Made by a program: the position numbers and the translations under genes
The notes under the pieces: model-generated
Seen by the model: the letters and a program-made list of their open reading frames with translations, nothing else
What the model was told of the DNA's origin: nothing
Databases searched by the model: none
Part shown: one piece after another, positions 15,912-25,866 of the stretch
Layout: every line of letters starts with the position of its first letter
Numbering within the stretch: the stretch's first letter is position 1
NCBI RefSeq assembly: GCF_030143255.1
Contig: NZ_JARJNR010000001.1
Coordinates: 806,001 to 870,000, forward strand
DNA: 64,000 nucleotides
From: Frigidibacter sp. SD6-1
GTDB taxonomy: Bacteria; Pseudomonadota; Alphaproteobacteria; Rhodobacterales; Rhodobacteraceae
Direction of reading: 5' to 3'

Positions 15912-16382
15912 TCAGGCCCGTTCGAGCCGGTCGAAGGCGAGCTTCAAGGTTTCGACCGCGATCTCGCGGCCAAGCGCGTCAAGGGGCGCGCCCTGCCATT
16001 CCGACGGCCAGGCTGCGAAGAGGTTCCAGCGCAGCGCTTCGGCCGATCCGGAGGCATCGAGCATCAGGATCGAGATATCGCGCCGCTCGACCCGTCCCTC
16101 GATCGACTTGTGCATCCAGTCCCAAAGCTCGCGGCCGCGCGTCAGGCCGTAACGCAGGGTCACTTCGGCATAATCGACCCGGCCGGGAATATGGCGGACG
16201 ATCTGATTGAGACCGCCTTCGCGGTATTTGATCGGCTCGACCCGCACGCCAAGGCCGGTCACTTCGGTGAAGTGCCCGGCGGTCACCCCGCCGATCTCCA
16301 CCTGGAACTGGAAGGCGCGCAAAGGGTCTTCGGGCATCGCCGCCTGGGCGGCACTGGTCTGGGCTTGGGCTGCTTCGGGCAT
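15912..16382 (-). CDS. Phage tail tube protein (gp19-like/Hcp-like) of CIS
   Basis: The protein has 156 residues. It has the CIS inner-tube signature: FQFQVEIGGVTAGHFTEVTG, YREGGLNQIVRHIPG, LRYGLTRGRELWDWM, and the late ILMLDASGSAEALRWNLF with PSEWQG. Hexamers of this protein stack to form the needle. Only one tube gene is visible, whereas many extracellular systems carry two. A good ribosome site (AAGGAGA) precedes the ATG. It lies 25 nt downstream of the sheath gene. Confidence 0.93.
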   Translation of the reverse strand: MPEAAQAQTSAAQAAMPEDPLRAFQFQVEIGGVTAGHFTEVTGLGVRVEPIKYREGGLNQIVRHIPGRVDYAEVTLRYGLTRGRELWDWMHKSIEGRVERRDISILMLDASGSAEALRWNLFAAWPSEWQGAPLDALGREIAVETLKLAFDRLERA

Positions 16383-16407
16383 TGTCTTTCTCCTTCCGGG
16401 AAACGGG

Positions 16408-17598
<1,191 letters not shown>

Positions 17599-17680
17599 TG
17601 CGACTTTCCTCCTGTTCGAGGGGCCTGATGCCCCGGTCGCGTCGTCTCTGCCCCCGGGCGGCATGCCCGGATGGCGGCTT

Positions 17681-18142
17681 TCAGTTCATCCGCTTGGTGC
17701 GCAAGACCGGCGGCTCCTGCACCACGCCCGCAGTGCGGCCCGGGCGGGCGCGTTCGATGGTCACGTCAAGGTAAAGGCTCGCCGGATCGGCAAAATCGCC
17801 ATAGCGGGCGATCGCCGCCTGGCCGGAGACCAGCGCCATGGGCAGCGCAAGCTCGCCCCCGCCCGCCGTCGCCATCGCCAGCATCGGGGTCGCGAGGGCG
17901 GCAAACATCAGCTCGATCAGCGCCGCATGGGCAACCGCGGGATCGTCGCTGGTGACCGAAATCCGGTAGGTCAGGCACAGGCGATGCGGCCTTACCGCTA
18001 GATCACTGAGGCTCGTCGCCTCTGCCGCGGCGACAAGGCGCAGCGTGATGCCGCTCTCGTCGGCACCCGGCCGCGCCGCAAGCGTGACGGGAAGCCCGCC
18101 AGCATGGGCCTTGCACCAGTCGAGAAGGGCATGTGTTGCCAT
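17681..18142 (-). CDS. Putative CIS tail terminator (divergent DUF4255-like)
   Basis: The protein has 153 residues. It is the first gene of the operon, directly before the sheath. The block LCLTYRISVTSDDP followed by AVAHAALIELMFAAL resembles the core of DUF4255/Pvc16-type terminator proteins that cap the sheath, but the protein is divergent and shorter than usual. The ATG at 18142 has AGGA nearby. An upstream ATG at 18190 lacks one. The family call rests on position and weak similarity. Confidence 0.55.
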   Translation of the reverse strand: MATHALLDWCKAHAGGLPVTLAARPGADESGITLRLVAAAEATSLSDLAVRPHRLCLTYRISVTSDDPAVAHAALIELMFAALATPMLAMATAGGGELALPMALVSGQAAIARYGDFADPASLYLDVTIERARPGRTAGVVQEPPVLRTKRMN

Positions 18143-18386
18143 TTGCAATCCTGACGTCAAAAGCGGTCGAGAATGGACGGACACGGTCACTCGGTACGGA
18201 CGGACAATCGGACGGGCCCGGCGGCCGGGAAAATCCCGCCGGGTGCCGGAACGCGGATGCGTAACCGGCTGAAAATGGTCTTCAATCTAGCAATCACTCG
18301 CATGCCGGGCCTCCCGCACCTGCGCGTCTGACGCAGGAACACGAATGACGAGGGCCCCGCACGGCCTGAACTGACGTTAGGTCACC

Positions 18387-18412
18387 TTTGCAAGCTGCAA
18401 AAGTCTGCAAAA
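18387..18412 (-). promoter_or_regulatory. Candidate operator/promoter region of the CIS operon
   Basis: Three TGCAA cores (18389, 18396, 18406) lie in 26 bp. CTGCAAAA occurs twice exactly 10 bp apart, one helical turn. It lies about 245 nt before the first CIS gene on the minus strand. The gap 18143-18476 otherwise has only a small hairpin (arms 18319-18324 and 18332-18337) and no supported gene. No classical -35/-10 pair stands out. Confidence 0.4.
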
Positions 18413-18476
18413 CCTTACCTCGGGGCAGGTTGCACGCAGAGGGCGAACGTGCCTGTGCTGACCGACGGCCGCCCCG

Positions 18477-19613
18477 TCAGCGCAGCGCGGCAGTGAGGGC
18501 GGCGATCAGGGCGGCGACCCCGTCCGCGGTGGTCATCACCCCGGGCGAGAGCCGAAGCGTCTGCCCGCGCGCGTCGCAATGAATGCCCTGCGCGCGCAGC
18601 GCGTCGACAAGGGCCGGGGCAGGGCGGCCATCCGGCAGGCGGACCATCAGCGAGCCGCCGCGCTGATCCTCGGCACGAGGCGAGGCGAGCGTCAGGCCGA
18701 GGTCATCCAGCCCGTCGAGGATTCGGGCGGACAGGCTCCGGTTGTGCGCCAGAAGCGCAGGCGCGTCCTGCGCCGCATGCCAGTCGAGCGCGGGCAGCGA
18801 GGCGGCGGCGGCCATCACGCCCGGCGTGCCATGGTCGAAACGGCGCGCGTCGGGGGCGAATGCGAAGCGGTCGAGGTCCCAGCGGAAGGGATCGTCCTGG
18901 CTGAACCAGCCGCGCAGCAAGGGCTCGCAGTCGGGCAGGAGGGCGGACGCCACGTAAAGCGCACCGGCGCCGGGCGTGCCGCACATCCATTTGAGGCTGG
19001 TCGAGACCGCGAAATCGACCTCCGGTGCGCTCACGTCGAACGGCAGAAGGCCTGCCCCTTGCGTGATGTCGACGCCGATCAGGCTGCCCATGCGCCGCCC
19101 GTGCGCGACAAGCGGTTCAAGCGCGATCCGGTGCGACGAGGTCGAGGAGATCCAGGTCAGAAGCGCGAGCCCCACGCCCTCGTCCCAGCTTGCAAGAAAA
19201 TCCTCGTCCTCGACCCAGTGCGCGCCCTGCCGCAGGGGCACGGTGTCCAGCGTGAAACCCATCGGTCCGGCAAGACCCTGAAGCAGGAAATGGACCGAAG
19301 GGAAACAGTCCGCCGCGATCAGCAGCCGTTTGCCGCGCAGCCGGTCCGGGGGCAGGGCGGTGATGAGCGACGACACCGCCGCCGTCACGCTTTCGGCGGT
19401 CGTGACGCTGCCTTCGGGCGCCTTGAGGATCCCCCGCCAGCGGTCGATGAACCGTTGTCTGATGCCGAGGACGGCAGGCCATTGCCCGTCGTCGGGCCGG
19501 CCCCAGACCCCGGCGAACTCGGCCATCGACCGGGCGAGGTCTGCTGCCTTGCCCGGATACTGGCCGATCGAGTGATAGAGGAAATAGCGCGATCCGTCGG
19601 ATTGGTCTGTCAT
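18477..19613 (-). CDS. Class V PLP-dependent aminotransferase / kynureninase-like enzyme
   Basis: The protein has 378 residues. Fold-type I class V features are [15 protein letters not shown], the [15 protein letters not shown] strand (D182, Q185) and [12 protein letters not shown], where K208 would form the Schiff base. Kynureninase and cysteine-desulfurase-like enzymes share this layout, and the substrate cannot be assigned. The ATG at 19613 is chosen because upstream sequence loses the family pattern. It is divergent from a crotonase gene, with a perfect palindrome between them. Confidence 0.75.
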   Translation of the reverse strand: MTDQSDGSRYFLYHSIGQYPGKAADLARSMAEFAGVWGRPDDGQWPAVLGIRQRFIDRWRGILKAPEGSVTTAESVTAAVSSLITALPPDRLRGKRLLIAADCFPSVHFLLQGLAGPMGFTLDTVPLRQGAHWVEDEDFLASWDEGVGLALLTWISSTSSHRIALEPLVAHGRRMGSLIGVDITQGAGLLPFDVSAPEVDFAVSTSLKWMCGTPGAGALYVASALLPDCEPLLRGWFSQDDPFRWDLDRFAFAPDARRFDHGTPGVMAAAASLPALDWHAAQDAPALLAHNRSLSARILDGLDDLGLTLASPRAEDQRGGSLMVRLPDGRPAPALVDALRAQGIHCDARGQTLRLSPGVMTTADGVAALIAALTAALR

Positions 19614-19655
19614 GGGGTACCTCTCGGACCGTAGATTGCCCTTCGCCGCAGGGTG

Positions 19656-19669
19656 TTTCAAGCTTGAAA
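19656..19669. promoter_or_regulatory. Perfect 14-bp palindrome, candidate operator between divergent genes
   Basis: TTTCAAGCTTGAAA is its own reverse complement. It lies in the 139-bp gap between the PLP enzyme (-) and the crotonase (+), 43 nt from the former start and 83 nt from the latter. The spacing and symmetry suit a dimeric repressor such as a MarR-family protein. No regulator gene is adjacent. Confidence 0.5.
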
Positions 19670-19752
19670 GACCCCCCGCGTCAACTTTCCGGCCGGGGCA
19701 TGGCCTTTGCCTTCGGCCTCTGGCAGTCTCCGCCCGACGAAAGGATGTGACG

Positions 19753-20550
19753 ATGCGTTTTCCCGATTCCCTGAAGCTTGAGAACCTCGCAGTCACGGTC
19801 GATGACGACGCCATCGCGACCGTCGCGCTGAACCGGCCGGACAAGCGCAACGCGCTCGACAGCGCGACGGTCGAGGAACTGGTCAGCCTCTTCACCGCGC
19901 TGCCGCGTGCGGGCGTGAAGGTCGTGGTGCTGAGGGCCGAGGGGCCGCATTTCTGCGCAGGTCTCGACCTTGTCGAACATTTCAAGGAAGACCGGGAACC
20001 AGCCGATTTCATGCACTTGTGCCTGCGCTGGCACGAAGCGTTCAACAAGATGGAATATGGCGGCGTGCCGGTCATTGCCGCTCTGAGGGGCGCCGTCGTC
20101 GGTGGCGGGCTGGAGCTGGCCTCGGCCGCCCATATCCGCGTGGCCGACGCGTCCACCTATTTCGCCCTGCCCGAGGGCCAGCGCGGCCTCTTCACGGGGG
20201 GCGGCGCCACGATCCGGGTGGCCGACCTCGTCGGCAAGGCACGGATGATCGACATGATGCTGACGGGACGCATCTACAAGGGCGAAGAGGCGGTCTCGGT
20301 CGGGCTTGCGCAATATCTCGTCGAGGACAGCGAGGCCAAGGCGATGGAACTGGCCCGCATCGCCGCCGGCCACCCGCCGCTGACGAACTTCGCCATCTGC
20401 TCGGCGATCAGCCATATGCAGAACATGTCGGCCCTCGACGCGGCCTATGCCGAGGCGGTGGTCGCGGGCGTGGTCAATACCCAGAAGGCGGCGCGCGGGC
20501 GGCTTGAAGCCTTCGCCAACAAGACCGCCGCGCGCGTCCGGCCCGAATAG
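19753..20550 (+). CDS. Enoyl-CoA hydratase/isomerase (crotonase) family protein
   Basis: The protein has 265 residues, the normal crotonase length. [17 protein letters not shown] is the N-terminal signature, [12 protein letters not shown] holds the first oxyanion-hole segment, and [20 protein letters not shown] the second. The active-site region [15 protein letters not shown] has a Glu at the usual general-base position. The exact CoA substrate is not predictable. An EamA transporter starts 3 nt downstream, so they are likely one transcript. Confidence 0.88.
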   Translation: MRFPDSLKLENLAVTVDDDAIATVALNRPDKRNALDSATVEELVSLFTALPRAGVKVVVLRAEGPHFCAGLDLVEHFKEDREPADFMHLCLRWHEAFNKMEYGGVPVIAALRGAVVGGGLELASAAHIRVADASTYFALPEGQRGLFTGGGATIRVADLVGKARMIDMMLTGRIYKGEEAVSVGLAQYLVEDSEAKAMELARIAAGHPPLTNFAICSAISHMQNMSALDAAYAEAVVAGVVNTQKAARGRLEAFANKTAARVRPE

Positions 20551-20553
20551 GCG

Positions 20554-21480
20554 ATGGTGCTGCACGGCCCGCTGCGCGGCATCGCGATGAAGCTTGCCTC
20601 GGTCGTCGTCTTCATGACGATGGCGACGCTGATCAAGCTGGTGGCCGACCGGGTGCCCGCGGGCGAGGTGGTCTTCTTCCGCTCGGCCTTCGCGATGCCG
20701 GTGATCCTCGTCTGGCTGGCGGCCACCCGCAGCCTCGGCGCGGGGCTTCGGACCGACAGCTATGTCGGCCATCTCTGGCGCGGCCTCGCGGGGACCGCCG
20801 CCATGGTCTTCAGCTTCGCGGGCTACGGCCTTCTGCCGCTGCCCGAGGTGACGGCGATCGGCTATGCCGCGCCGATCCTGACGGTGGTCTTCGCCGCGAT
20901 GTTTCTGGGCGAGGAGGTGCGGGCCTTCCGCATCCTGACCGTGGCGCTCGGGCTTCTTGGCGTGCTCGTCATCCTCTCGCCGCGCCTGACGGCGATGGAG
21001 GCGGGCGGGCTCGGCGCGCGCGAGGCGCTTGGCGCCGTCGTGGTGCTGACGGGCGCGGTCTTTGCCGCGCTCGCGCAGGTCTTCATCCGCAAGCTGGTGG
21101 CGAGCGAGACGACAAGCGCGATCGTTTTCTATTTCTCGATGAATGCCGCGATCCTCTCGCTGGTGACCCTGCCCTTCGGCTGGGTCCGGCCGGACGCGGC
21201 GACGGCCGCGATCCTCATTGCCTGCGGCCTTCTGGGCGGGGTGGGGCAGATCCTGCTGACCTCGGCCTACCGGTCCGCCGATGCCTCGGTCGTCGCGCCC
21301 TTCGATTATGCCTCGATGCTCCTTGCGCTCGCCATCGGCTATGTCGGCTTTGGCGAGGTTCCGACGCCCGCCGTGATCGGCGGCGCGGCACTGGTGATCC
21401 TTGCGGGCATCCTGATCATCTGGCGCGAGCGCCAGCTCGGGCTGGAACGGGCGCGCCAGCGCCGGTCGATGACGCCCTGA
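20554..21480 (+). CDS. EamA/DMT-family membrane transporter
   Basis: The protein has 308 residues and about ten membrane helices arranged as two EamA repeats. Family features are VPAGEVVFFRSAFAMPV in the first half, FLGEEVRAFRILTVALGLLG, and the second-half GGVGQILLTSAYRSADAS followed by PFDYASMLLAL. These proteins usually export small metabolites or amino acids. An internal ATG at 20587 is an alternative start. It sits 3 nt after the crotonase stop. Confidence 0.88.
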   Translation: MVLHGPLRGIAMKLASVVVFMTMATLIKLVADRVPAGEVVFFRSAFAMPVILVWLAATRSLGAGLRTDSYVGHLWRGLAGTAAMVFSFAGYGLLPLPEVTAIGYAAPILTVVFAAMFLGEEVRAFRILTVALGLLGVLVILSPRLTAMEAGGLGAREALGAVVVLTGAVFAALAQVFIRKLVASETTSAIVFYFSMNAAILSLVTLPFGWVRPDAATAAILIACGLLGGVGQILLTSAYRSADASVVAPFDYASMLLALAIGYVGFGEVPTPAVIGGAALVILAGILIIWRERQLGLERARQRRSMTP

Positions 21481-21487
21481 GGGGGCG

Positions 21488-21560
21488 GCTCGTCGTCGAC
21501 TGCGTCGCTCCTCGCCCGGCAGCCCTAGCGAAGAGAAGCCGAAGGCGCACGATGAGCGCC
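21488..21560. repeat. Palindromic intergenic element, family 1 copy E (diverged)
   Basis: The left half (GCTCGTCGTCGACTGCGTCGCTCCTCGCC) matches the family, while the right half has drifted. It fills the 84-bp convergent gap between the EamA gene and dtd. Confidence 0.5.
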
Positions 21561-21564
21561 CCCT

Positions 21565-22002
21565 TCAGACCTCGAGCCAGATCGTCACCGGCCCCTGATT
21601 GACCAGGCTCACATCCATGTCGGCGCCAAACGCGCCATTGGCGACCCCGATGCCCTGCGCGCGGAGCGCGGCCGAGAAATGCTCGTAGAGCCCCTCGCCC
21701 ACATCCGGCGCCGCTGCCGCCGAAAACCCCGGCCGGTTGCCGCGCGACGTGTCGGCGGCGAGGGTGAACTGGCTCACCACCAGCGCTGACCCGCCCGTGT
21801 CGAGCAGAGAACGGTTCATCCGACCGTCCTCATCCTTGAAGATCCTGAGTTTGGCTATCTTCGCCGCGAGCGCCTCGGCCCGCGCCGCGTCATCGCCCGC
21901 CATAGCGCAGACAAGGACCAGGAGCCCCGCGCCGATCGCCCCGGTCTCTCGCCCGGCGACCGTCACCCGAGCCTCGCTGACCCGCTGGACCAGCGCCCTC
22001 AC
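21565..22002 (-). CDS. dtd: D-aminoacyl-tRNA deacylase
   Basis: The protein has 145 residues, full length for Dtd. It hydrolyses D-amino acids (and Gly) mischarged on tRNA in the cytoplasm. [13 protein letters not shown], the active-site [19 protein letters not shown] and the C-terminal [11 protein letters not shown] (cross-subunit Gly-Pro motif) are all present. It overlaps the PfkB kinase gene by 4 nt and is translated after it. Confidence 0.97.
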   Translation of the reverse strand: MRALVQRVSEARVTVAGRETGAIGAGLLVLVCAMAGDDAARAEALAAKIAKLRIFKDEDGRMNRSLLDTGGSALVVSQFTLAADTSRGNRPGFSAAAAPDVGEGLYEHFSAALRAQGIGVANGAFGADMDVSLVNQGPVTIWLEV

Positions 22003-22925
22003 GGCAGAAGCTCCGCCGCCCAGGGCGGGTTGGCGCCGGGGCGCGAGACCGTGACCGCCGCCGCCCGGACCCCAAGGTCGAGCGCCGCGCGGACCTCTGT
22101 CTCCGTCAGGCGCGAAAGCGCCGCCTTGCTCAGAAGCCCCGCAGCCTGAAGCGCGGCCAGCACTCCGGCATTGAACGTATCGCCCGCGCCGACCGTATCG
22201 GCGACCTCGACCTTTCGCGCCGGGACGAAGACCGATCCACCGCGCGTGACGCCATGCGCCCCCTGCGCGCCCTCGGTGACGAGGACAAGTTTTGCGCCAT
22301 CCTCCAGCACCTTCTGCGCCCCGGCGGCAATACCCACATCGCCATACAGCCAGCGCAGGTCTTCGTCCGAAAGCTTCACGATATCCGCGACGGCGCGCAT
22401 GCGGCCGATCCGCGCCCGGTAGGCCGCCTCGTCCCTGATGAAGCCGGGTCGGATATTGGGGTCGATCATCGTGACCCGCCCGGGCGCCTCGCGCAGCGTC
22501 AGCGCCTCATAGCTGCTGCCGCAGGGTTCCGACACCAGGCTGATGCCGCCGAAGAACAGCGCGGTGACCTGGGCGGGCAGCGCAGGCAGGTCGCTGGCGC
22601 CCAGCATCCGGCCGGCGGTGCCTTCATCATAGAAGGCATAACTCGCCTGGCCGTCCTTCAGCGTGACGAAAGCCAGCGTCGTCGGCCGGTCGCTGCGGGC
22701 GAGAAGCGTGCAATCGACCTTTGACGCGGTCAGCACCTCTTCAAGCTGCCTGCCGAAAAGATCGGTCGAGACGCCCGAGAAGAAACCTGCAGGCGCGCCG
22801 AGGCGGCCGAGGGCGATGGCGGTGTTGAAGACCGCGCCGCCCGCATGCGGGGCGAAGGCCGCCTCTCCGGCCGCGGTTTCGCGCGGCAGCATGTCGATCA
22901 GCGCCTCGCCATTGCACAGGATCAT
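21999..22925 (-). CDS. PfkB-family carbohydrate kinase (fructokinase-like)
   Basis: The protein has 308 residues. [16 protein letters not shown] is the N-terminal signature, [15 protein letters not shown] the substrate-binding region, and [16 protein letters not shown] the ATP/anion-hole motif with catalytic Asp. The length and the GEALIDM start are typical of fructokinases, but the sugar is inferred. The start at 22925 has GGGGGA upstream. Longer readings add an unrelated N-terminus. It is cotranscribed with dtd. Confidence 0.88.
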   Translation of the reverse strand: MILCNGEALIDMLPRETAAGEAAFAPHAGGAVFNTAIALGRLGAPAGFFSGVSTDLFGRQLEEVLTASKVDCTLLARSDRPTTLAFVTLKDGQASYAFYDEGTAGRMLGASDLPALPAQVTALFFGGISLVSEPCGSSYEALTLREAPGRVTMIDPNIRPGFIRDEAAYRARIGRMRAVADIVKLSDEDLRWLYGDVGIAAGAQKVLEDGAKLVLVTEGAQGAHGVTRGGSVFVPARKVEVADTVGAGDTFNAGVLAALQAAGLLSKAALSRLTETEVRAALDLGVRAAAVTVSRPGANPPWAAELLP

Positions 22926-23040
22926 CGCGTCCCCCGATCTGCTCCGACCGCTCACGCCCGATGTTCGCGGTAACAGCGTCCTCATAGCGGCGTCACCCGC
23001 ACCCCGCAACAGAAACCACCGCGACCCCGTGCCGGGAGCG

Positions 23041-23054
23041 TTGACGCAGGTCAA
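23041..23054 (+). promoter_or_regulatory. FNR/FnrL-type box upstream of hsp20
   Basis: TTGACGCAGGTCAA fits TTGAC-N4-GTCAA, a perfect dyad matching the CRP/FNR consensus used by FnrL/Dnr regulators. It lies 56 nt before the Hsp20 start, a plausible activator position. The same dyad recurs at 54189-54202. The rest of the 22926-23110 gap shows no gene. Confidence 0.65.
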
Positions 23055-23110
23055 GGCGCCCTCGGTTGGCATGAGGTAAGATGCGGTTTCCACAATGAGA
23101 GGAGGCCATC

Positions 23111-23539
23111 ATGGTCGAAAAAGCATCCCTGCCGGGCCTGTCGGGCGGATTCTGGCCCTCTTTCTACGAGCCCTTCCGCCAGTTCGGCGCCAAGATCGCC
23201 GAATGGGTGGCGCCCGCGTCCGAGGCCTCGTCCGATGACAAGCTCTACCGGATCGCGCTGGAGCTGCCGGGGGTCGAGGAGAAGGACATCGAGGTCACCG
23301 TCGATGACGGCGTGATCAGCGTCAGGGGCGAAAAGCGCACGAGCCGCGAGGAGAAGGGCGAGACCTGGTATTTCAGCGAGCGCCAGTTCGGCAGCTTCTC
23401 GCGCTCGTTCCGCCTGCCGCCCGATGCGGACGGCAGCCATCTGTCGGCGGCGCTGAAGGACGGGGTCCTGACTTTGACGGTCCCGCGCGCGGCACCTGAG
23501 GCGGCAAAGGTCCGGAAGGTGCCGATCGGCAAGGGCTGA
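23111..23539 (+). CDS. Small heat-shock protein, Hsp20/alpha-crystallin family
   Basis: The protein has 142 residues. The alpha-crystallin domain spans about 45-130: YRIALELPGVEEKDIEVTVD, ISVRGEKRTSREEKGE, and the closing ALKDGVLTLTVPRA. The N-terminus (FWPSFYEPFRQFGAKIAEW) resembles archaeal/plant-type class proteins. It is an ATP-independent holdase in the cytoplasm. The ribosome site AGAGGAGG is strong. An FNR-type box lies upstream, suggesting oxygen control in addition to any heat control. Confidence 0.93.
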   Translation: MVEKASLPGLSGGFWPSFYEPFRQFGAKIAEWVAPASEASSDDKLYRIALELPGVEEKDIEVTVDDGVISVRGEKRTSREEKGETWYFSERQFGSFSRSFRLPPDADGSHLSAALKDGVLTLTVPRAAPEAAKVRKVPIGKG

Positions 23540-23541
23540 GG

Positions 23542-24702
23542 TCAGCGCCCGATCAGCCCGCGCAGCGTCGCAAGCGCCCGGTCCGGGTCCTGACCGATCC
23601 ACAGGCCCGCGCCGATGACCAGCGCCAGAAGACCGACCGCAGCGGCGATCTTTACGCCCGACCAGGGCCGGTCGCCGCTGACCTTGCCGGTCTGGGCGTT
23701 CACGACAAAGCTGAAGCTTCTGCCGCGGAACCGGTAGGCGGCGGTCCAGGCGGGCAAGAGGACATGCTTGAAGGTCACGCCGGAAACCTCTGTATCCACT
23801 GAGGTAATCTGTTGCCGGTCGCCGCCGATGTCGAAGCGGATGTCACGTTCGATCGTCCGGTCCATCACCGCGCGCGCCTCGTCCATTCCCTCGTCGAGCG
23901 TCACCGAATAGGTCTCTGACCGGAACCCCGCCAGATATTCCGGCTGGTAGGGTTCAAGCCGCGTGAGGTCCCAGGGCGCGAGCGCCGCGCCATGGCTTGC
24001 GGGCATCGACCGCGAGGCGGCGACCAGAACATCGTCGAAGTCGCGCGCCACCCGGCCCGAAACCGGCATCCAGCGGATCTGCTGTTCGCGGCGCATCTCG
24101 GTGCGCGTCCGTCCGGCCTGATCGCGCACCGTCACCGGGCGTTCGGTGTAGTAGACCGTGCCCCTCCGCCCGGTGTAATCCGACCGGGTCCGGGCATCGA
24201 AGGTCCAGAAGGGCAGGTATATCCCTTCGAGCCTGCGGCCCTTGCGAGCATAGTCGACAAGCCCCGAGGGCGCGAACCACAGGGAGCCGAGCCAGCGGCT
24301 CATCGCCTGATGCGCCTCGTCTTGCGTGACGAGGAAAGGCGCAACCCCCTTCGGCCTGATCTGCCGCCGTGTGCCCGGGTCGGCCACGACCGGCGTCGCG
24401 CAGAACGGGCATTCCATCGCATGAAGGCCGGGGTCGAAGGCAATGTCGGCCCCGCAGTTCGGGCAGTGCGACAGGCGTTTTTCCTCGGTCTCGGCGGCGG
24501 GCAGTTCCGCCTCGATCCCGCGCCGGAAGGCCGTTTCAGGGATGGCGCCCGACGCGGCGGGCGGCGAGGCCAGCGCCTCGGTATGGCCGCAATGGTCGCA
24601 GAGGAGCCGCCCCTCGCCGGGCTGGAACCTGAGGTCCGCGCCGCAACTCGGGCAGGGGAAGCGCCGGTCGGCCTCAGACCCCGCCTTGCCTTCGCTTTCC
24701 AT
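23542..24702 (-). CDS. Double zinc-ribbon protein with C-terminal membrane helix
   Basis: The protein has 386 residues. Two zinc ribbons open the protein: CPSCGADL...CDHCG and CPNCGADI...CPFCA. A long beta-rich middle follows (IYLPFWTFDARTRSDYTG, RTRTEMRREQQIRW), and a single membrane helix lies near residue 350 (IAAAVGLLALVIGAGLWIG). This is the familiar partner of SPFH/virion-core-like proteins, and that gene is 3 nt upstream. The molecular role is not established. A helicase-like annotation seen for relatives is not supported, since no Walker motifs are present. Confidence 0.8.
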   Translation of the reverse strand: MESEGKAGSEADRRFPCPSCGADLRFQPGEGRLLCDHCGHTEALASPPAASGAIPETAFRRGIEAELPAAETEEKRLSHCPNCGADIAFDPGLHAMECPFCATPVVADPGTRRQIRPKGVAPFLVTQDEAHQAMSRWLGSLWFAPSGLVDYARKGRRLEGIYLPFWTFDARTRSDYTGRRGTVYYTERPVTVRDQAGRTRTEMRREQQIRWMPVSGRVARDFDDVLVAASRSMPASHGAALAPWDLTRLEPYQPEYLAGFRSETYSVTLDEGMDEARAVMDRTIERDIRFDIGGDRQQITSVDTEVSGVTFKHVLLPAWTAAYRFRGRSFSFVVNAQTGKVSGDRPWSGVKIAAAVGLLALVIGAGLWIGQDPDRALATLRGLIGR

Positions 24703-24705
24703 CCG

Positions 24706-25842
24706 TCACTTCTCGGGTTCGGGCAGCACCGACGGCGTGGAGGGCAGGGGCGGCGGCTGCACGGTGAAAAGCCGCGCGAGGTCGGGGATGTCGCCCGCCG
24801 GTTTCCAGCCGTCCTGACCGGGCGTCCAGACCAGGCTTTCACGGCTGAACCTTCCTTCCGACACCAGCCGCGCCAGATGGGCGCGGCCATAGGGGCCGGT
24901 CGCCTGTCCGCCTTCGGCCAGATGCCACACGATTTCGGCCGCCGGGGGCAGGGGCGGCGGTGCCGCCTGAGCGGGCGCCGCGCCCCATGGCCCGATCTGC
25001 GCACCCATGTTCATCCCCATGCCCGCACCCATGCCGGCCCCGATCGCTGCGCCCATGGCACCACCCGCCGCCCCACCGGGCTGGCCCAGCGCATCGGCGG
25101 CCGCATATTGGGTGAAACGGTTCAGATCGCCGACGATCCCCATCGAGGTCCGCTTGTCGAGCACCGCCTCCACCGCCTCGGGCAGCGAGATATTCTCGAT
25201 ATAGAATTCAGGGATTTCAAGGCCATAGGTAGACACCGCGGGGGTAATGCCCTTTGCGACCAGCTTGCCCAGCATCTCGGTATTGGCCGCCATGTCCAGA
25301 AGCGGAATGCCCGAACCCGCGATCATCCGCGAGAAATCCTGCACGATGATATTGCGGATCTGAAAACTGATCTCGTCGGCGGTGAACTCGCCATCGGTGC
25401 CGACGATTTCCTTCAGGAACAGGCTCGGATCGGCCACTTTCATCACATAGGTGCCGAAGGCCCTGATCCGGGTCGGGCCGAACTCCGGGTCACGCACGAT
25501 GATCGGATTCTTCGTGCCCCATTTCTGGTCGGTGAAGCGGGTGGTGTTGACGAAGTAGATCTCGGACTTGAAGGGCGAGGAAAAGCCGTGGTCCCAGTGC
25601 TGCAGCGTCGTCAGGATCGGCAGGTTGTTGGTCTCCAGCTCGTAAAGCCCCGGGCGGAAGACATCGGCGATCTGACCCTCATGGACGAAGACCGCGGCCT
25701 GGCCTTCGCGCACGGTCAGCTTCGCGCCGTACTTGATCGCGTGGTCATAGCGCTCGAACCGCCAGACCATCGTGTCGCGCGTCTCGTCGGTCCAGTGGAT
25801 GACGTCGATGAATTCGCCGGTGAGGAAATCGAGAATACCCAT
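24706..25842 (-). CDS. SPFH-domain protein with C-terminal GYF_2-like domain
   Basis: The protein has 378 residues. The N-terminus (DTMVWRFERYDHAIKYGAKL, then REGQAAVFVHEGQIADVF) is the SPFH/virion-core-like fold, followed by a helical region, a Gly/Met/Ala-rich linker (GAAIGAGMGAGMGMNMGAQ) and a GYF_2-like end (GGQATGPYGRAHLARLVSEG...LVWTPGQDGWKPA). It probably forms a membrane-proximal scaffold with the zinc-ribbon protein downstream. The start at 25842 is preceded by a GGGAGAG ribosome site. Confidence 0.85.
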   Translation of the reverse strand: MGILDFLTGEFIDVIHWTDETRDTMVWRFERYDHAIKYGAKLTVREGQAAVFVHEGQIADVFRPGLYELETNNLPILTTLQHWDHGFSSPFKSEIYFVNTTRFTDQKWGTKNPIIVRDPEFGPTRIRAFGTYVMKVADPSLFLKEIVGTDGEFTADEISFQIRNIIVQDFSRMIAGSGIPLLDMAANTEMLGKLVAKGITPAVSTYGLEIPEFYIENISLPEAVEAVLDKRTSMGIVGDLNRFTQYAAADALGQPGGAAGGAMGAAIGAGMGAGMGMNMGAQIGPWGAAPAQAAPPPLPPAAEIVWHLAEGGQATGPYGRAHLARLVSEGRFSRESLVWTPGQDGWKPAGDIPDLARLFTVQPPPLPSTPSVLPEPEK

Positions 25843-25866
25843 GTCACTCTCCCTGAAAGGTCAGGC

